A stretch of DNA of 64,000 bases, taken from contig NC_092200.1 in assembly GCF_043641665.1 (NCBI RefSeq), forward strand, positions 2,801,194-2,865,193. Direction: 5' to 3'. The position numbers and the translations under genes are program-made. Every line of letters begins with the position of its first letter. Position 1 is the first letter of the stretch. Of this stretch, positions 48,961-61,645 are shown piece after piece. The DNA is from Enoplosus armatus. Taxonomy: Eukaryota > Chordata > Actinopteri > Centrarchiformes > Enoplosidae. A model generated the notes under the pieces. The model was not told the origin of the DNA and did not search any database. It saw nothing but the letters and a program-made list of their open reading frames with translations.

Positions 48961-50464
48961 ACTGTGTACTGTGAAAAGGGCTGTAGACTGAAAAAAAGGG
49001 CAAGAATGCTCTGATAACCTTCCTAAAAATAGTACAAGGGGAAGACGCAAGGACTGTGAGTTTGATTAAATGGAAGATGCTCTTTTGCACTGAGAATAAA
49101 TAGGATTTTGTAAACACTAGTTTCAGAGATGTGTACAATATCAAAATGTATAGTTTTATTATATAACTAGAATTTATTTAGAACGCCTTGTTAGCAAACG
49201 GTCTTGTCATAAATTGAGAAAAATGCAAACAAAATGAGGATAAAACCATTAAAACAACAAAGACAGAGTACCAGGGGCCAGAGCATTGTTATACGCTGAT
49301 CCACAGTGTGCAGCACGCAGCAAAAGACGTATTGGACAAATGAAAATACGACAATAACTGCAGGTTTTGAATTTTAGCTAAAGGTGATTGGATATTTTCT
49401 AATTCGTTGGCTTTAGTATAATCTAATGCGGGCTCTGAGAGTAATAAGCAATTACCGTGTGTTTATCCCCACAACTCAGAGAGAACTAATCTGCACTCAA
49501 CAGCCAGGGCCAAAAATAATGAAATTAATTACGAGCATTAAGGCTATGCAACTGCCAGAGAAAGGTAGAAATGTAATTATCCACATTGAGACAGAAACCT
49601 CCCTGTGTTTCCCTTCGCTCTGTGTCTCATGTGTCTGTCTAACTATTATGCTTCTTTTCTTTCTCGCTCGTCAGTTCCAACATCACCCACTGCTGCAACA
49701 AGAACTGTATTTCGGCTTTGGAAAAACATCCACCTCATAATTTTAATGGTGTCTACAACAAATTTTTAGGGAGATTTTTGTGTTGTGACCTGCCTCAAGC
49801 CTATTTATTACAGTTTAGAAACTCCCATAACAGGCAAAACAGCTTTAGCAACAAATACTATGTTTGTATTCATTATGCTATCACCCCACTGGCAGATATT
49901 TTTGACATGGTTTTGGGAAAACAAGATTATAAGAGTCAATTCAAACTAAATGACTTGTTTATAATGGGATTATAATGTGCTGTCCTGCATGCGGGCTATG
50001 CTACATTGCACTGTGATGCGGTAATCTGTCATCAGGTGAGGAGTAAAGCTATTGAAAATCAGTTTACATATTATTTTACTTGCACAAACTCCCAGTCCTC
50101 AAACTTTTCTGGTCAAAAAGAATCTGTCAAGTGAGTTTAGAATGATGTATGAGTTTGCTGATATTACATTTTAATAATTTTGACATAAAATCAATCTGTG
50201 TAAAGTGCAATTACACATTTTCTTTTTCATCTAATTACTCAGTAATGTCGTGTTTGCTGAGAAGTTCTTATATCAAAGATATAGTTCCCTGCTTTTGAAC
50301 CAACAGAGTCGTCAGCTTTAACGAGCAGCAAACCATAAATATGAGAAAACGACAGTTTTATTGTATCTTGATGGTAAAGATAGTATTTCAGAAGCTGCTC
50401 CCTCCTGACAAGAGTTTTATTCTGGGGTGAAACACTGAGTGATTATTTCTGCTTTAAGCGGCCT

Positions 50465-51130
50465 TCGTGGTTCTTGGCCATTAGAGGGCAAAACAAGCGG
50501 GTAGTCTCGCAGTCCTGATATATTATCACCTTGTAAACTTGTTTTGGCTAATGTGCTGGCAGGAAAATGGCCAGTTTAATAATTCAGCAGACATGGAGCA
50601 CCAGTATCATCCCTTTGGAGTCGTGTTTGTGTCCACCAACTTCTGAGAATGTGACCCTTCAGCTGCTAGATGTTCCACCTTTCTTCACCAGCTAACGTTC
50701 TACTTCCTACTGCCAGCGACCCCTTCCTTGTTAGCAAAAAGCTGCCTATTTAAACATCCAGCGGACACAGAGCGAAATTAGCATTCGCTTGGAGTTGTGT
50801 GAATGAATATACTGTCACATTTTAGCCTGTGATCACCGACGCTGGAGAAAAGTGGTTGCTAGCTTTGTCCGTCTGTGCTTGCCTGGTAGCGTACGGTGGG
50901 TTAATCGAAGCTTATTTTATTTTTTATTTTACTGCTGCTGCCGAAAAGGGATTCATGAAAACAACGGGTGTCAGTTATTCTGTGTTAAAACCCGTATAAA
51001 TTGTGAAAGAGGCTAAAAGCTGTGCAGAACTACAGAGTTGGTGATGATTCTCGGTGGGTTCATCAGCCGCTAACAACCCCTTTCACATTAAATGTAGTCA
51101 TTTGATTCATTGTTAATCTAAAATATGATA
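50465..51130 (+). repeat. Interspersed repeat, copy 2
   Basis: Begins GCCATTAGAGGGCAAAACAA and contains ATCACCTTGTAAACTTGTTT, TGGAGTCGTGTTTGTGTCCA, CTTCACCAGCTAACG, ACATCCAGCGGACACAGAGC and TAGTCATTTGATTCATTG, parallel to copy 1. Both copies have the same orientation, about 3.8 kb apart. Confidence 0.5.
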
Positions 51131-52924
51131 TTAATTGAATTCATATTGATCAGTGGAGCTTTAAATATAGATGAAAACATACTGATATAACACAACTGGC
51201 AGCTGCATTAGGCCTTTAAAAACCCATGTGGACCAAATGCTAATTGTAAGTAGTGTCAGACTAATGAAAGCCTTGTGATCAAAGTCTTTTATTGGAAAAA
51301 AAGAAAAAGGCTGAAAGGAATGCCTTTTCTAAAAGTTACTGACTTGTATTGATTTACTGCAGCTTTTTCAGTCTTGTTAACAGGAAGTTGTTGTCCTGAT
51401 TCTATTTACCTCGATATCACTAGTGGCAACTCTCCGCCGTGGTCAGGTTAACACCGGAGAGGACAAACCTTCTCCTGTGTTACCAACCAGTCCCCGGAGC
51501 GTAGGGCTCGGTTGTCATGGGAGACAGGACGTAGCGGCCTTGTATTACAGCGGGCGGCAATTGTGCTGAAACATGACTCTGCCTTCAACAGCTATTGTTC
51601 TCATTCCTCACACCTTGCTCTAAGCGGGAGACGAGCGCCTCCAGGGAAGTGGACTCTACTTTCAGCGGTGCACCAGTTCTCAGGGATATACGCTGCCTGT
51701 ATGGCCTGAAATGAACATCCACTCTCCTTCTCAGATTCGCTCACACACTTTTACCTGCTCACTTACTCATTTTGGCTCACAAATCACACACTTCTCTGAT
51801 CTCTCCACATCTACCTTCAGGCCATCGTGATCTTCACAGACAAACAACTAATTTTCCCGGCGCATATTTCACACCAGTCTGACAAGAAATCTGACGCTAA
51901 CTCATTTTCAGCGGCTACACCCTCCCCTCTCCCTCCCAGCATGATTCTCCATCTCACGCTCTCTTTTTTCGAGGACGTGGAGCGTGGCGTGGTGGAGTAA
52001 TCGCGGCCTACTTGACCCTGACGGACGAAGGCTGGGTTGGTTGGGGTGTTAATGGTCTCTCAGACATTGTGAGGTCGCTGAGCAGCGCTAATGGCGTTTT
52101 TCTCTCACTGGTTCATTTTGCATCGCGCTCTGCAGACGTACGAGTGCGCACACGGACGTATACGGACGCCATTTGTCAATTTCCAGGTCTTACAGTTAAT
52201 GACTGAAGGCAGAAGTGCAAAGAGGGTCTGAACGTGCAACGTGTGAATAAAGATATGTATTTTTGTCTGTGTGCACAGGTAATGGACCACCTTGTGAAAC
52301 CGCCACAGAATCGGATGCAAGCGTGTTGTCGAGTGCTGGATAAATAGAGAGCGAGAAAAGGGCAGGCTACTTTGAAAGAAACTGTGAATGCAGTTTCCCA
52401 TTAACTTGCTTGTGTGAATGCATCCCTACAGGAGTTTTTTTTTTGCCTTTCTCTCAGAGGACAGGCAGCAGGGGGAGAGAGAGTGAGAGTGAGTGGGTGA
52501 TTGAATTAATTATGTTTTATCACCTTTTAGCTGATTGAAGTCTACCTTACTCCCTTCAGACAGCTTGTGTTTGTGTCTTCGCCGGCGCCAAATGGATCAG
52601 GCTTGTCACCCAGTGCAGGCGCTGCCATCTCTGTTGTCAGAGACTTGGACTTTCAGATCTGAGAGGCCGTGTTGTCAGTTGGTGTCTCAGCTGCTTTTGT
52701 GTTTTTTTTGTCTTCCATTCTTTTCTTTCTTCCTTTCTTTCTCAGTAATTCATCTCCATCAAAAATGGAGTCCCGGGCCCTGCTGTTCATTAATCACACC
52801 ATGATTTGTGGGAACAATTTCAGGTTTTCTAAAGCACCGTATGTCTATCAAGAAAGGTGAGTTGCGTCTGCCGTTGTTTACAGAATTACGCTTCTGTCAT
52901 TTAAACAAAAAACAATAGGACTTT

Positions 52925-53160
52925 TGAATAGGGCTGCAACAAATGATTATTTTCATTACTGATGAATCTATCTATTATCTTTTTACTGATTAAGCGTTTG
53001 TTCTCAGAGCCCTAAGTGACGTCTTTAAATAGCTTGTTCATTCCAACCGACAGTCCAAAAGCTAAATACTTTCAATTTATAATGATATAAAACTGAGAAA
53101 AGCAGCAAATCATCACGATGAGAAGCCAGAACAAGGAAATGTTTGGCATTTTTTAGTCAC
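52925..53160 (+). repeat. hAT-like fish repeat, forward copy
   Basis: Starts with AGGGCTGCAACAAATGATTA, then TTTTCATTACTGATGAATC, TGACGTCTTTAAATAGCTTG, CCGACAGTCCAAAAGCTAAA and GAAGCCAGAACAAGGAAA. These are ordered blocks of the same family as the other three copies. No open frame. Confidence 0.6.
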
Positions 53161-56100
53161 AAAGACAACAGAAGAAGAGGGTACTCAAGGCAAGAGGTAA
53201 GAAACAATAGGTTGAAAATGTTACTAATAAATAATAAGATTCAAATTGTGCATAACTCATAATCATGTTGACTCTCGGCCCACCTCAGTGCATTGTTCCA
53301 TATTCATCAACATGACGAACATCCATCAGCCTCTCTCTGCATGTGTTCTCTGCGGCACTGTGATAAACACGTAGAGACGCGGAGACTTCTGCGCGTCAAT
53401 ACGATCGACCGGCTGATGGATCACCGGGGATGAATTACGCACCGCTCACAATTGCCGACAATTAGCTAAACAGCCAGCGGATTGATCTATGAACAGCTAA
53501 CCAGAGAGACGGGGAGGGGTCCTGTCCAAGGAGAGTAAAGAAAACCTGATATGTAAGGCAGAGAAGAAGTTACATAGATGTATTGGGTGCAGTGGAGGGT
53601 GATGGAGGAGGGGGGGGGGGAGCAGGAAGCCACCCTCGTAGCTGACATATCCTTAACTCTGGATGACACATCCCAGGTCCCAAACAACAGAATTCCTGCG
53701 TGCGCTAGTCAGTCGCTCTGCATGCTAATGTTTGACATATAGGTTCCTGGAAGGTTTTGTTTACTGTAAGCTGCTGGTGTCTGGTGTCTGCACGCTGCAG
53801 AATCCAATCCCAGGATATTTCTGCCTTTTGCATACAGCTCATATGATTTGCCTGTTTCATGCGTCTCACTGCACTTAAGCAAATATCAGCGTCTCAGTGT
53901 GCATAGCTCTGCACTCATTAGTACTACACGTTGATACTAAGCTGTTTTTGAGTATGCAGTGTATTCCTTTTGGGAATGTGACAAAAAGTAAGCACACAAA
54001 ATGAAGCCAAAATGGCGGATACGGCTGCTGCCATCTTGAAAGGGGGTGGGGCCACTGTATCGAGGTCCCGCCCATACCCCCCCAGTCCAATCACGAGGAC
54101 ACCACAGTCAATCACAGCTGTCAATCACGACGTGACATCTCCTTTTTATAGCATATGGATGTAACCACGGAGCTGCTGTTGATGTTCCTCTTGTTTCTAC
54201 ACAACTTTTCACGCAGAACTTCTCACACAGAACACATGAGCTGGTAACTGCTGTGTAAAAGTCATCCTGCGCCTGAGGATGCTCTCCACTCAGATTACTT
54301 GGTGCTGCCCACCTGGCCGCATCAGCGTGGCACTCATAATCACAGTAAAGCGAACCCTCCCAGGTATTATTATGACAATGACATTTGCCAATAGAAGGGC
54401 AGGCAATCACAATAGATGTTTCCACAGCAGTAAAAATGATTTATAGCAGCTCTCATTGAAATGATGATCCAGAGGGGGCATGTTAGCGAAGGAGGATAAT
54501 AGCACCCCGGCGCACAGCTCCTTTCCATCCAGCGTGGAGTGTGGTGCGACACAGCCTTGACTGCCTCACAAACCCCGCTCCCTCGGATGACTGAGCCTCC
54601 TGGCCTTCACAAAGTCCATTCTCCCTCAGATAAACGCTGCTATAAATAAAAGAGTACAAAGCCAGTCACCTCTCTGTTTAAAGAGACGTGCCACCTTCCC
54701 ACACGGGATCGTTTGTTTGATCTAATCTCCCTAGTTTGGTCTGGGGCCGCTGGTCTGCTGTTGGGCTGGCCTGCCTGACTGATTGTTGGAGCCTGCTGCT
54801 GCTGCTGCTGTGTTTGTTGGGAGACAGAGCCCAGGCTGTGGGTGGTATTTGCCATTTGAGGATTGTCAGCGCTGTAGACCAGATGGCCGTCAACCTCGTG
54901 TTGATCTTGGAGCACGATCTTGCCAAGACCGCTTCCCCCCGCGGTGGAATAAGAAGAATCGAGATGTTAAACATGCTCCCCGCTCCGAGCTCCTGGCTCC
55001 ACTATACCACAGAGGGATTATGTTTGTATCCGGCCCAGGCAGCAGGAGCTGCTATAGGCTGTAATAGAGCCCAAAGGGAATGGGGACTGGCACGGGGAAG
55101 AACAAAATGACACAACCAGACGCGTAAGGGTGCCATCTACTTTCTTCTTCCTATTTCTAGTCCAGGACAAGCCCTCTCACATTTGAACTTTATTTTTCAT
55201 TCCAGCATTAAATCCTGTCAATTCAAACTGTCTGAACCAGGAAGTTCAAAATCTAATTTGTGAGTTTTTAACGTGCCCTCTGAGGCACAGTGTTTAGTGT
55301 CAGAACACATCTCTTTCGCCCAATCACGTGGTAGCTACGTCAGCGACTTCCGGCCAACCTCCGGTGTTGCTGAAAACTTTGGTTCTTTGGTAACTTTATG
55401 AAAAATAACTTATTTCTGCCCCCATGAGCGTCTCTGTCTCTGAAGAGGTTGTTAAACTAACAATCTGTAACTAAACACCTAAAAAAAAAAAATCTGGAGC
55501 AGTGTAACGGTACAGCTGTAGTGTCATCTGCCTCTTCAGATCCTCCACTGCTGTCCCACCATGATTACATCTCCACTCACCCATATAATAACTGCATTCT
55601 CCACACTGAAACGAGCAGACACCATCTCCCATCCACAATCGTATGGTGGTGTTTCACTGAGCTTCCTGAATTAGACATGAGTATGCGGTCTTGCTCTCCG
55701 GTTGCGATCCTTCACCCTGACCCCAGAGCCTTCCAGCCTGCACCAAGTACTTCTCATCCCTCATTTCATGTAATTCCACATGCCATCTGCCACCGGCGAC
55801 TGGGCCCATATGAAGCTGTGGTTCTAGGATGCACTCTAATGTTGACCCGCACCCCTTCACGCCAGGTATTTCCGCTCCCTGAGAGGCCTGTTGTGCCCCT
55901 CTGATGCTGGTTCTAATCTATGTGGTAATTTGAGGTTTACTCTGCAGCAGAGGAGCTGAATCTCCCGCCTCCTGCCTCCTGTCATGTCTCATGTTAGCCT
56001 CCGTAAGTGGAGGAGAGAGGCGGGTTGGGAGGTGGAGTAAGAGAATATTGGGTCTCAATCCCTTCGCAGCACGTCTGAAATTGAGTAAGGCTGAGCGGAG

Positions 56101-56224
56101 AGCAGATGGATAAAAGAAAGCTCAGGACCAGAATGCCGTGATAAGTTCTCTGATCCTCGTTTCACAACCAGCAGACGTGACTCGTCTGTCATTTAACATG
56201 GACTCGATTGGTGATGCTACCTGT

Positions 56225-56845
56225 ATCACGCCACTGAGAAAATAATGGTAATAATAATAATATATAGAAATAGTCTACAAAACAAAAAAATATATCATTA
56301 ATATAAAATAATTTTAAAAAATCAGAGAATAAATCTTAGTAAATGATTAAATAATAATAATAAGGAAAGAAATTAAGAAAAATAAAAATATTTAAAATAG
56401 TATTTTCGTATATATGTAGAAAAATATAAATAAAAAGACATAATAAAATAAACGTACAAACAAAATTAAATAATAGAATAAATATAAAAAGTATAAAGAA
56501 AATATTTATTATTTTTTTCTTTAGCTAAATACATTTAAATATTTGAAAAATATATTTTTATAATGTATGAATATAAAGCAATTTAAAAAAATACAGTGCT
56601 ACTGCTTTTTAAAAAGTTAAATCTTTTAGATTACATTAACCATGCATTTTCAAATAAAACTACATAAGAAAAAGGAGTAAAAAATAAAATCAATAAAAGT
56701 AATAAATTATAAAATAAAATGTAGAAAAATCTGATACAGTGCTCCTGCATTTTGAAAAAAAATATTATAAAAGTAGAATGACTAGAAATAAATAATTAGA
56801 AATAAAATAAAATGATTAAATACATTAAAATAGAATAAATACAAC
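56225..56845. repeat. AT-rich low-complexity block (AATAAA-type words)
   Basis: About 620 bp made almost entirely of A and T, dominated by imperfect AATAA, AAATAA and TAAAAT words with few G or C. The purine A excess is on the plus strand. No coding or RNA gene is seen. Confidence 0.85.
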
Positions 56846-59800
56846 CAGCAACCCTCTCAGATCTCATCCACTCCTCACCACCGCTGCTGGTGTGAGGCTC
56901 AGGAGTGAAATTTTGAGGGAAATTATCATAATCTCGAGTGAGTTTTCACCCACAAACTTCTTCCCTCTGTACTCGAACTTTCACCTCTCGCCCCCGACGC
57001 GCTCCGATCCGACATGTGCATGTGCACGCACACAAAGCACAGCGTTTCTGAGGCTTGTTTTTCTTCTTGTTGTTGTGCTCCGTGGAGGAAAGAGATGAAG
57101 AGGAGGCAGCGCAGATGTCAGGACTGATAGCGAGCTTATCTAAACATCATTGATTTTCACACCTTCTTACTGGGGCCAGCGCAGGTTGGTTTCCTCCTCC
57201 GATGCCAAAGCATTTCACTGAATCCACTGTTTCCTCCTGGATTCTGTTCAGCAGCAGAAGGAGAGGGTTTAGCTGCACCTGGGTGGCGAGTCTCTAACTT
57301 GTTAATGCTAAGTGCTAACTTGTCAATAATCGTAACCATTCATGCATGTGGCTGTGATTGGCCGGTTCATGAAAACATGTTTCAACAAAAGGCACCTGAA
57401 ATAGCTAAATAGCTAGCTAGCCAAACCTTGCGTATCTTACCCCCATTGTCTCCTGTCTTCCAGCCTCAGCGGCCTCGACTAACAGCTGAGCTGGTATTGA
57501 TCTTGAGGAGGAGGGTGTGAGCTGGTGCAGGATCAAAGTGGGCCGACGATGCATCTCCCTCGCTCTTGTTTTTGTATAATGGGCTTCTCAAGCGGCCCAC
57601 GGAGCGACCGACCCACCAGGATTTCTCCCGCTGCCCCCGATGGCCGGTCTGCTCTGCCCCGAGGAGGAAATGCTGTTGTTTATTTGGTTGTCATGCCGTC
57701 GCGATGTGATTGACGTCCTGTCTCTGTTCCAGTTGCTCATCCTCAAAGTGGAGCCGACGTTGGAGTTCAGTGGTGCGGACAGCTCCGCAGAGTCACGTAA
57801 TTGCGACTTCACGACATTTCATGAAAATCTGAGGCAGCAGCAATAATTCTGAAGCGTTGGGCCGCAGCTGCAAAATGTATACAACAGAAACTCTGAGAAT
57901 AGCCAGGAAACTTGTCAGAACAGATAAAACTGATAAGGAGACACAAAAAGCTGTCCGCCTACACCTTTCCCGCTCCCTTCAACATGTTTTTTTTAAAGCC
58001 TTTTTAACAAGAGAAGGGTCCTTTTCACTTTGACGCAGGACTCATCAGTGTATTTGTACATGTGAAAAAAGAAAAGGAAAGGAAGTGGACGTGGAGTGGG
58101 GGAAAATAATTGGCCACACTGCCCGTGCGTCCAGCTCTAAGCACTGCGTCGACTACACTCCAGCTTCTGTTAGTGTTTGACCTATCTGCCCATTTAAGAA
58201 GCTCCATCGAGGTGCATGTACACCTACTGAAGCATGAAAGCCCTCTGAGGCAGCGTGTTAGACAGACGGAATAGAGAGAGCTGCAAAGCGGGCATACGAA
58301 TAGGATAACAGGCAGAGACTGAACAGAAGGAGACCTGGAGAAAAAACACCCATCTCAACAAACGGTTCAATCAAACCAGTGAAATATTCAGCCAGTAGGA
58401 CGAGACAATGTCACCGTTTTCTTGTTTGAGGAGAATCAAATGAGGCAATCTTGATGCCACAGCGAAGATAATGTCACTTGTTTCAAGAAAACAACTGTAG
58501 CTGCATTTTAAAATGGTCTCAAACCGCAGACAGATTGTTGTACTCGCGTTAAAGTGACTCAGTCGTCTGATTTCTCAAAAAGACCCTCAAATAAAGCAAC
58601 AGATACTTTGCCAGGTGCTGAGATTTGTGGCTCCCCACCAACCGACTTTTGTTCTCAAGTGTTCAGCGTCGGAGGCAGGCGCAATGTGCCGCAACAGATG
58701 TCGCATTTTCAAGCAAAGAAATAAGACCAATGCTGCTAATTAATTAATCTGAATCTGTTGCATCTCTGCACTAATTATAGATTAAATATATGAATCTGTG
58801 AAAGTCGTCCAGATTTATTTGGTCACTGATGCTTAAAAAGAAATGTACTAAAAAAAGGTTTAAATGGAGCCTAAAGGAAGAACCAGATTTCCATTTCATG
58901 TCATGTAATCGACAATAAAGTTTTCTTGTCTAATTATGTCCTTGTGAATTGTGTTTCCTGCTGCAAGAAGACACTAGTCGCCATAGTTTAGAGTAAACAA
59001 AATGCTTTTGTTACAAAGACAGCTCATGAAGTGAAGCTAAAACTGTCCACAAAACTGACCATTGTTTTTTAAATGCGCTGATGGGAAATCATGAGGGGAC
59101 GCAAGTCCTTGAGAACAGCAGCACTGGTCGTTTGGTGGTAACTGACGAGTGATGCCGTCCTACTGATGCAGGTGCCAGATCTGAAGAATGAAACCTACTT
59201 TGTTATTTCGTTTGAAGGAACCTCGAGGTCGGAAAATAAAATTCAAACATAATGAGCCAAGATCATTTTATGCCCCTTGAGGAAGGTTGTCCACGCTCAG
59301 ATGGGTGTTTTTATGAAGTCAGGAGCTTTGTGGACTAACACCCCCGAGCACAAAGGCATCATCTGATTTGGCTCTGTTTGGACAGAAGTCTAATGGACTC
59401 CCCGTGTGTCTCAGGCTGCTCATCTTAAACCCAATAACTCTTCCCTCTGGAGCTCTGGCTAAAGCTCTCCCTGCTCACCTGTCGGGATATTTATCATTCC
59501 TCTGCTCAGAGGATGTTTCAGGCTGCCGTTAAGACGAGTGCTCGTGGCGAAATGTCAAGGATTGTCGCTGCCGCCTGTTGTGTTTGCTTCCTCCTCCTTC
59601 TGTTTCAGACTGTTGGCCCGTGTTGCCTCCAGGCGAGTGGGCTTCTCTCATGCCCCCCGTGACACGTCCCATCTTTAAAGTGCAGCTCTGACGGCACATT
59701 TGTTCAACATGTTCAACAATGAGGGTTGCCCCCCCCCCGGGCGAGCTAAAAGATGCCTGTACACAGATAACGCTGTGCAGGCGCACCAGTGTTTGTACAC

Positions 59801-60596
59801 ATTTGTTTGTGTTTGTGCCTGCGTATATGTATTTATGATTATATAGCTTTAGGTTTCCCTTTGCTGAGCTGTTGTTTATCCTGCGCATTCAAGGGTTTTA
59901 CACAGAAACGTGAAGGAGGAGGACGTTACTGTCGTCCTGACCTTTTATACTCTAACATACACTTGATAAACGTGCGGCCTCAGGGCCTATTTTAAAAACA
60001 CAATGTGATACAGACCATAGAGCGCCTGGTTCACATGCTCTCCAGAATTTCCTTCCTGTTACGGACTTAAAGTAAGATTCACCAACACTCCTCCTCCTAA
60101 ATGCGCCCAGGGCTCCATCCATTAGTGGTTATCACCCCAATCACAACAGGAAAAGGGAGGCAATCATCTGAGCAGCACGGAGGGTATGGTGGGGGAAGAG
60201 GGCGGGGGTTGGTTGTGGGTGGGGGTGGGGGGGTGAGTTCCCCCTCGCAGGGTTAAGAGAGGCAAGACGGGCTCCACAGAGAAAATCACTCAGCCTCATT
60301 GTGCGGACTAAATCAGAAACCACTGCCTCCCCATCCATCTTCCTCGGCTGGCACTATATGTAGTGATACTCAGGAGTGTGACTGTGCGCGGACGTGCGTG
60401 CCTTCGTGTGTGTTTGTGTTGTTTTGTGTTGTGTTGAAGTGGGGAAAAAAAAAAGAAGGGGGGGGTGATGAAGCCTTAAGCTTTTCTTCCTGTCTCCTGA
60501 AATCCACAGCTCCCATGAATCACCGTAGCTGCTGTTTTTAGCCGGATTGCTTTTCTTTCAGTGCTTATTTAATTCTTACAGTTTACGTTGGACGTC

Positions 60597-60616
60597 GGGG
60601 GGGGGGGGGGGGGGGG
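60597..60616. repeat. Poly-G run (20 G)
   Basis: The longest homopolymer seen in the window. Confidence 0.95.
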
Positions 60617-61239
60617 TTACTGACTAAAAATAATAAGGAGGAATTTTGACAATCAAGCATCTTGTTGTTTCAATTTGACAATATTTGCTGGTGGATGGAA
60701 TTCCTATTAACATCAGAATCATGAACAGCGGGATTACGTCCGTCTCAATAATTCTGTTTGCCGTTTTGGCCTCACAATAATCTGCCACTGTTTTTGTTCT
60801 GGCAGATCAAGGGATGCTGCTTTTAAAATATGCTTCTTGCAGGAAAGTGAATATTTAGCTTTTCCTATTTTGATCATCTCAGACTCCAGATTCTCAAATA
60901 TGAATGCATTAATGTTTAACTTTTTTTTTTTCTTTTACTTTTTAAAGCAGTTTTTACTACCAACACTTAAACATGAGATCAGGCTGGTTGCAGCAGTTGA
61001 GCTGAAGTTACACGACCTCATGCATTTAACTAACAAAGTTGTTGATGCGGGTCTGCATGGTAACCTCCTACAGCTTACATACATGACATATATAATATCA
61101 TACTTGAATCTACATGAAGACGATTTGTTGATGTGGTTTTGCGTTGAAACTTGACATTTTATGTTCTTTGATATCTCTTCTACCCCCAAACGTCTACGTT
61201 AGTGCATGCTTGCTAGGTTATATTTTTTTAGCCCCACTA

Positions 61240-61645
61240 ACAGCGTGGCGTTACAGATGGCAATGTTGGGCAGTTGGTTGATTGGTCCACCACTTTGACT
61301 TTGAATGAAATATCTCAACAACACTGACTCCTAAAGACTTCCCCGACCGTCCTCTAACGCCACCATGAGGTTGACATTTGATGGTTTGAGTTAAATTTCC
61401 CGGCAATTATCGGGTGGATTCATGCTCCCATCTGGATGAATTGTGATCCTTTACCCTCGTCATCTGCCGCCATCATCAGCTCTTTGGTTTATCACCAGAT
61501 ACCTGCAAAGCTAACGACATTCCCATCAGCCTCAGCTGCACTTTGGGTTTAATGCTAATGAGCACGCTAAACATCAGTATAATAGCATTGTCATCATGAG
61601 CCTCTTAGCATGCTGATGTTAGCATTAAGCCCAAAGCAACGTTGT
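61240..61645. repeat. GCTAACATGC fish repeat, long copy
   Basis: Contains GAAATATCTCAACAAC, GCCACCATGAGGTTGACATT, GGATTCATGCTCCCATCTGG, TTTGGTTTATCACCAGATAC, CCCATCAGCCTCAGCTGCAC and ends TTAGCATGCTGATGTTAGCA. These are ordered blocks of a very common teleost repeat, here in the orientation opposite to 42960-43131. No coding capacity. Confidence 0.6.

Noticed and set aside
54000..54130. Possible repeat around AAAATGGCGG ... GCCATCTTGA
   Set aside because: It resembles a fragment found in fish genomes, but it is short and I could not find matching ends or a second copy in the window.
57000..57850. CpG-containing stretch as the cdh20 promoter
   Set aside because: CpG density is only moderate, there is no clear core promoter, and no donor site could be linked to the acceptor at 31242.
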